NCBI GenBank assembly: GCA_964535015.1
Contig: CAZHRU010000030.1
Span: 1 to 29,401, forward strand
Length of the DNA stretch: 29,401 nt
Source: CAZDUS01 sp964535015
GTDB taxonomy: Bacteria; Verrucomicrobiota; Kiritimatiellia; CAIKKV01; CAITUY01
Direction: 5' to 3'
Part shown: in pieces, positions 25,310-29,401 of the stretch
Position numbering within the stretch: the stretch's first letter is position 1
Layout: every line of letters starts with the position of its first letter
The notes under the pieces: generated by a model
The model's input: only the letters and a program-made list of their open reading frames with translations
Databases searched by the model: none
What the model was told of the DNA's origin: nothing
Made by a program: the position numbers and the translations under genes

Positions 25310-25990
25310 TCAGGTAAAACCCAGCATCCGGTCTTTTATCATCACAATGTTGTTGATCAGCAGTTTGCCGGGTGTATTGGTGGACAGCACATGTGTGCCA
25401 CCACCAGACTTGACCAGTGTCCACTGACTCCCGTTCGTAGGACCATTCAACACATCCACGATTTCTGCACCTGCCCCCGCACAATACCATGACCAGGATT
25501 CAGTCCCCCTATAATGGTACATCGTGAAAATCCCGGCGCCTTTCGCGACAATCCGGATCGGATACGCCCCACCATTCGCCACCACATTCGTCCCTCCATA
25601 GGCCCCCCAGTTCGTCCCCTCATACACCCCCGCATACACACTCCCCACCGAGGCCCCAACATCGGTGACTTCCGACATCGCCGACAAACTCATGTCTTTC
25701 GGCAATCCCTTCACCGTCTTCGCACGCTGCTTTGGCTCCGCTAAATCCTTCGGCGGTGCCAACACGCGCACCGTGATCGGGCTCAACCTCCTGCCACCAA
25801 CCACTGTCGCCGTGATCCGATACGTCCCGGCAGTCTGGTAACACGCCAGCAGACGGTTGCCCGTCCTGAGGATCTTCCTGCCTGCGCCGTCGCCCAAATT
25901 CACGGTGACTCCCTTGACCCCCTCGGGGCCTGACACCCCCAAGTAGAAACCATCCCCCGCCTGCACGTCAACCAATCGTTGCCCCGTCAC
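25310..25990 (-). pseudogene. Truncated copy of the middle domain of the 754-aa secreted protein
   Basis: On the minus strand this codes for the same domain as residues about 191-393 of the large protein downstream of the window's right edge, and then stops eight codons after similarity ends. It has no signal peptide, no ribosome binding site and no C-terminal domain; the open frame runs on 5' to 26107 through unrelated sequence. It differs from the parent by an insertion of about 15 residues (GTNWGAYGGTNVVAN region) and scattered changes, but its 5' 248 bases are identical. It is best read as a gene fragment left by duplication, although an expressed orphan domain cannot be excluded. Confidence 0.7.
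25337..25990 (-). repeat. Segmental duplication, copy 1
   Basis: Matches 28048-28656. The block 25743-25990 is identical base for base to 28409-28656 (248 bp); the rest is diverged and has a 45-base insertion in this copy. Similarity stops sharply at both ends. Confidence 0.95.
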
Positions 25991-26076
25991 GAAATGTACT
26001 AATTGCCTGGTTCCGTAGTGGCCAGGATGCGACGGCACTCGATGCGCGGAACGGAGCGGGAGCCGGAGCGATTGGA

Positions 26077-26102
26077 CCGGCATGTGCGTAAGCAGATGCC
26101 GG
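26077..26102. repeat. Hairpin with GTAA tetraloop
   Basis: CCGGCAT pairs with ATGCCGG, followed inward by a G-G mismatch and TGC/GCA closing a GTAA (GNRA-type) loop on the plus strand. Confidence 0.6.
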
Positions 26103-26135
26103 GACATATCGCGTAGGCGACACTACGAACATGAA

Positions 26136-26187
26136 GCGCCGCCGGTCATCACCGCCATTCGTAGTCGTTCACCGTAACCGGCGGCGC
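26136..26187. repeat. Inverted repeat, 11-bp arms
   Basis: GCGCCGCCGGT (26136-26146) and ACCGGCGGCGC (26177-26187) are perfect inverted copies 30 bases apart. CTACG and CGTAG flank them, so the stem could extend with internal loops. Confidence 0.65.
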
Positions 26188-26286
26188 ACCGCATAAACGT
26201 AGGGGCTGGCGCGCGCCGTGGCCTTCCGTAGCACAGCGCGTGTCAGTCCAGGAGCGTAACGAGCGACCAGCGCGAGCGTGGTACGA

Positions 26287-26319
26287 CGGCACGAGCCTGC
26301 GCAAGCAGGCGTAGTGCCG
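26287..26319. repeat. Two-step hairpin with GCAA tetraloop
   Basis: An outer stem CGGCAC/GTGCCG and an inner stem GCCTGC/GCAGGC are separated by a small internal loop (GA/GTA) and closed by GCAA, a GNRA tetraloop. It lies just beyond the stop of the small secreted protein, so it could also act as that operon's terminator, though no T run follows. Confidence 0.65.
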
Positions 26320-26327
26320 GAGGAAGG

Positions 26328-26948
26328 CTACTTCTTCAACTTCTTCGATTCCTCGATCGTCTTCCGCACAGTCTCAAGAGCGGGCGCAATATTGGGCATC
26401 TCATCCGCAGTGACGAAGAAGTCCTTCTTCCCGAAGTATGCCGGATCGAAGGCAATGATCGTGGTGTCCTTTGAGGTATCCACGAAATAGACACACGTCC
26501 CGTTCTTCTCATCCTTCCACAACTCGGCAGTCACGGGAACCTGCTGCATCTTCTCGTCGAGTCGGCTTATCTGTTCATCAGCCTGCTTCACCAGGTCTTT
26601 CGCAAACGCCTCGTGGAGATGTTTCACCATTTGCTCGTCCCGTTTCCCTGCATGAAGGATACCCTTCGTTACTGCGCGAAGTTGATTGTCCACGAAATGA
26701 TATTGGTAGCACGTGGCGGGCAAAGCATCCTTCTTCAATTCCGTCAGGACAACGGCATTGGTTCGCCTCGATCCAAGCGAGGCATCCAGTTTCTTTGCCT
26801 CCGGCCGGGCTGGCATGATCGCGTCGCGAGTCATTCCCAAGATCACGTTATCCGGCAGAATCAGTGCTGCGTACTTCTCCGGTTGATCGGCCGCACTTGC
26901 GAAGGTGACGCCGCAGACACACCACACAAGAAAGAGCATTCTTTTCAT
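26328..26948 (-). CDS. Small secreted protein of unknown function
   Basis: A 206-residue protein with a clear Sec signal peptide (1-19, MLFLVWCVCGVTFASA, cut before ADQ). The mature part starts with YAALILPDNVILGMTRDAI, followed by a helical segment rich in charged residues (about 105-140) and a lysine-rich C-terminus (EESKKLKK). No family is recognised. GAGGGG lies about 5 bases before the ATG at 26948. It follows the large secreted-type gene by 13 bases in the same direction, so they form one operon; a partner, chaperone or immunity role is possible by position but has no direct evidence. Confidence 0.8.
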   Translation of the reverse strand: MKRMLFLVWCVCGVTFASAADQPEKYAALILPDNVILGMTRDAIMPARPEAKKLDASLGSRRTNAVVLTELKKDALPATCYQYHFVDNQLRAVTKGILHAGKRDEQMVKHLHEAFAKDLVKQADEQISRLDEKMQQVPVTAELWKDEKNGTCVYFVDTSKDTTIIAFDPAYFGKKDFFVTADEMPNIAPALETVRKTIEESKKLKK

Positions 26949-26961
26949 CGGATTCCCCTCG

Positions 26962-29226
26962 CTAATCGGAATAGATTTTCGATCCGTTTGACTTCACCAA
27001 GATACCTTCACTGTCTTCCTGTGGTCCACCGCCTGCCCAAATCCAAAGACCACCACTTGTGTACTGCGAGGTGATGTCGTTTCGGATTGGCGTTCTGTCT
27101 GGGGTCCCCAGCAAGGTGGTGCGGCTGATCGTTGATCCGACCGCGTTGTTGTGCAGGTCCATCGTCGAGTTGAAGGCTTGCTGGTGAGGCTCGTCATCTC
27201 GATTGTCGTGTTCATGTCCTGTTGAAATGAGCAATGCCTCCCATTGAGCAACGCCCAGTTGGGAAACAGACAGGGACATCCAATAGGCGTGGCGGAACGC
27301 ATCACGTTGAGGGCCGACAGGGAAATTGGTGTTGCAGTAGTCAATTGCCTCTTGTGCGTAAGCGAGTACAAAGATTGAGGGAACGCCGACCAGTGCCGCC
27401 GCTGCCGTCTGGCTGAGAATCCCTACATCAGGAACATCCACGCGAATCTTCTTGGTCATCCCGCAAGAAGGAAACTCAATCGTTATTTCTTTGGTTCCGG
27501 TTGCGCTCCAACTGAACGTGTAGTTTGTCGCGTTGTCGGGAATGGTGAATCCGGCCGCCGTCCACTTGATGAATCCGGCGGGAAGATTGTTCGCGAGATC
27601 AGCCGGTTCAAGATTGACGTCCACTCGGAACTGTTCGTTCAGCCAAGTGGAGAAAAGGTTGTCTGCACAACCCGTCGTGGGCGTCGGATGATCGTACTTC
27701 CACGGACTCCCGGTCGGTCCGGGGTTCTGCGTATGGGCAACTTTCAACTCCACTCGAATGACGACCGCCGTCGTGGTCTGGCTGGTGGAATTCGTTGTGG
27801 GGGTGTGGCATGACACCGTGATGGGATAGGCACCGGGCGAGGCGAAGGAAAAACCATTGGTCACACCCGTAGGACTCGTTGCCCCCGGCGTCCCGCCAGT
27901 CTGCCACTCGTACAGGAACCCGGTTGCGGTCGGATTGTTCGAGGCCCAGCCCGGACCCGGCACCACCCCCAGAACCGCCACCTGATTCGTCGAAAGATAG
28001 AAGTTCGTGTTCGCCACCAGCGTCTCAGGTGGCACACTGTTGGAGGATATCATCACAATGTTGTTGATCAGCAACTTGCCGGGTGTATTGGCGGACAGGA
28101 CATGCGTGCCGCCACCAGACTTGACCAATGTCCATGGACTCCCATCCGCTGGACCCTTCAACACATCCACGATTTGTGTGCCTGCCCCCGCACAATACCA
28201 CGACCAGGATTCATTTCCCCCGTAATGGTACATCGTGAATACCCCAGTGCCTTTCGCGACAATCCGGATCGGATACGTCCCCCCACTATAGACCCCCGCA
28301 TATACACTGCCCACCGAGGCCCCCACATTGGTGACTTGCGACATCGCCGACAAACTCATGTCTTTCGGCAATCCCTTCACCGTTTTCGCGTGCTGTTTCG
28401 GTTCTGCCAAATCCTTCGGCGGTGCCAACACGCGCACCGTGATCGGGCTCAACCTCCTGCCACCAACCACTGTCGCCGTGATCCGATACGTCCCGGCAGT
28501 CTGGTAACACGCCAGCAGACGGTTGCCCGTCCTGAGGATCTTCCTGCCTGCGCCGTCGCCCAAATTCACGGTGACTCCCTTGACCCCCTCGGGGCCTGAC
28601 ACCCCCAAGTAGAAACCATCCCCCGCCTGCACGTCAACCAATCGTTGCCCCGTCACAATGTCAATGGTGTAGCATTCAGGATCGAGTTCCCAGATCGGTT
28701 TGGAGGAATCCAAACTGATCGTAGACGAAGTCAGTCCCGCCTTGGCCGCCGCACGATTCGTGTCCGCCGCCGGAGCGTTCGCCATGGCAGGAGTCGGCTC
28801 CTGCCCGACCTCGGAAACCGTGGCGACGGCAGATTCGGCGACCTCGGCCCCATCACCCGCCCCGAACAGTACCGACTGAAATATACGCGCCAGCCCGTTG
28901 GTGACCGACACCGCGATCACGCTCCCTGCCGGATTCCCCGCCAACGGTACCGTGTTCGTGAACCACGGCGTCACTCCGGAGGGATACAACGCCACCGGGG
29001 CACACACCGACCGAAAAGTCGCATCGCAGACTTCCATCACCAGTTGCGCGTTCGGCTCCACCGACGCCGATACCGCCAATCCAAGGTCGCCCGGGATCGC
29101 CTTGCGATTGACAGAGATCAGCAGGCGGTTCGTACCCAATTCCATCGATTCACCACCCAGGCCAGGTTGCCAGCCGCACCAAGCGTCGTTGGTGATCCAT
29201 AGTCCCCCATTCATGCGCCCGCTCAA
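26962..29226 (-). CDS. Large multi-domain secreted-type protein with DUF6973-like C-terminus, 5'-truncated
   Basis: 754 residues counted from the first available start (TTG at 29226; ATG at 29214 also possible). The frame stays open and protein-like upstream to about 29275 (FTDGNTNYFPRPAWALSG) and then runs into the C7GACGGGGT repeats and an in-frame TGA, and no signal peptide exists, so the true 5' end is missing. Order: N-terminal beta domain (1-115), linker, Ig-like domain and a second beta domain (about 191-393, duplicated at 25337-25990), PKD-like domains (about 400-590), then a helical C-terminal domain (about 610-720). The latter has DAFRHAYW (H646), GHEHDN (H671/E672) and MDLHNNAVG (D690, N693), resembling DUF6973, with a pattern suited to metal binding. 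An effector or hydrolase role is speculation. Confidence 0.75.
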   Translation of the reverse strand: MSGRMNGGLWITNDAWCGWQPGLGGESMELGTNRLLISVNRKAIPGDLGLAVSASVEPNAQLVMEVCDATFRSVCAPVALYPSGVTPWFTNTVPLAGNPAGSVIAVSVTNGLARIFQSVLFGAGDGAEVAESAVATVSEVGQEPTPAMANAPAADTNRAAAKAGLTSSTISLDSSKPIWELDPECYTIDIVTGQRLVDVQAGDGFYLGVSGPEGVKGVTVNLGDGAGRKILRTGNRLLACYQTAGTYRITATVVGGRRLSPITVRVLAPPKDLAEPKQHAKTVKGLPKDMSLSAMSQVTNVGASVGSVYAGVYSGGTYPIRIVAKGTGVFTMYHYGGNESWSWYCAGAGTQIVDVLKGPADGSPWTLVKSGGGTHVLSANTPGKLLINNIVMISSNSVPPETLVANTNFYLSTNQVAVLGVVPGPGWASNNPTATGFLYEWQTGGTPGATSPTGVTNGFSFASPGAYPITVSCHTPTTNSTSQTTTAVVIRVELKVAHTQNPGPTGSPWKYDHPTPTTGCADNLFSTWLNEQFRVDVNLEPADLANNLPAGFIKWTAAGFTIPDNATNYTFSWSATGTKEITIEFPSCGMTKKIRVDVPDVGILSQTAAAALVGVPSIFVLAYAQEAIDYCNTNFPVGPQRDAFRHAYWMSLSVSQLGVAQWEALLISTGHEHDNRDDEPHQQAFNSTMDLHNNAVGSTISRTTLLGTPDRTPIRNDITSQYTSGGLWIWAGGGPQEDSEGILVKSNGSKIYSD
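28048..28656 (-). repeat. Segmental duplication, copy 2 (within the large gene)
   Basis: The intact partner of 25337-25990. The part 28409-28656 is identical to 25743-25990. Confidence 0.95.
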
Positions 29227-29286
29227 CGCCCATGCCGGGCGGGGAAAGTAGTTGGTGTTCCCGTCGGTGAACCGCGGGTCGCCCCG

Positions 29287-29356
29287 CCCCCCCGACGGGG
29301 TACCCCCCCGACGGGGTCACCCCCCCGACGGGGTCAGGTCACCCCCCCGACGGGGT
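29287..29356. repeat. C7GACGGGGT repeats (4 copies)
   Basis: Four exact copies of CCCCCCCGACGGGGT start at 29287, 29303, 29320 and 29342, so spacing is irregular (16, 17, 22). Each copy can fold as CCCC-GAC-GGGG. They interrupt the 5' end of the large secreted-type gene. Beyond them the window ends with a 10-bp palindrome AGTAATTACT (29369-29378) and an ATG at 29386 too near the edge to judge. Confidence 0.95.
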
Positions 29357-29401
29357 CAGACCGTAAATAGTAATTACTCTTACTCATGGCATCGTCCGGA
29401 T

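Larger units (their letters stand above)
25991..26327. other. Non-coding, hairpin-rich region
   Basis: No gene is supported in these 337 bases between the truncated copy and the small secreted-protein gene. They carry three strong inverted repeats, listed separately, and begin exactly where the duplication ends. This suggests a structured or mobile non-coding element, but no known family is recognised. Confidence 0.6.

Noticed and set aside
26077..26319. Integron attC site
   Set aside because: The stems are suggestive, but the conserved core boxes of attC sites were not found and no integrase is in the window.

Overview
The window reads as a chromosomal piece from a GC-rich bacterium of the Verrucomicrobiota / Kiritimatiellota / Lentisphaerota kind. 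This is inferred from gene content: a DUF6259-like glycosidase, a large secreted PQQ-repeat protein, a zinc-ribbon/EIIA fusion and strong preference for C-ending codons. There is no rRNA or other direct taxonomic marker. Both ends of the window are short GC-rich tandem repeats, as seen where an assembly contig stops.

Left (1-5.3 kb, minus strand): a LacI-type regulator is followed one base later by a 1320-residue carbohydrate enzyme that looks like two glycosidases joined in frame. The regulator has a promoter with a CG-centred palindrome between its -35 and -10 boxes, which fits autoregulation of the pair. Upstream lie two tiny ATGA-overlapping ORFs and about 500 bases of mostly non-coding DNA.

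Housekeeping core (5.8-13.9 kb): trmJ with a coupled small CxxC protein (minus); an Lrp/AsnC regulator overlapping a class I/II aminotransferase (plus); a zinc-ribbon/EIIA fusion and tRNA-Arg(ACG) (minus); then nadA and uvrB joined by a GTGA overlap, and srkA (plus).

Envelope block (14.0-21.1 kb, plus): a PAP2-phosphatase/GT83 glycosyltransferase fusion overlaps a VTT-domain membrane protein, followed by a large secreted PQQ-type beta-propeller protein. A hairpin separates these from the convergent sulfur operon.

Sulfur operon (21.2-24.0 kb, minus): Rrf2 regulator, cysK, metY. The Rrf2 promoter carries a palindrome, so the regulator probably controls itself and the cysteine/homocysteine synthesis genes.

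Right, accessory part (24.3-29.4 kb): a CsgG-like lipoprotein (plus), then on the minus strand a large secreted-type protein with a DUF6973-like C-terminus whose 5' end runs into G-rich repeats, a small secreted partner 13 bases downstream, a hairpin-rich non-coding segment, and a truncated copy of the large gene's middle domain with 248 bases identical to the parent. This is the least ordinary part of the window.
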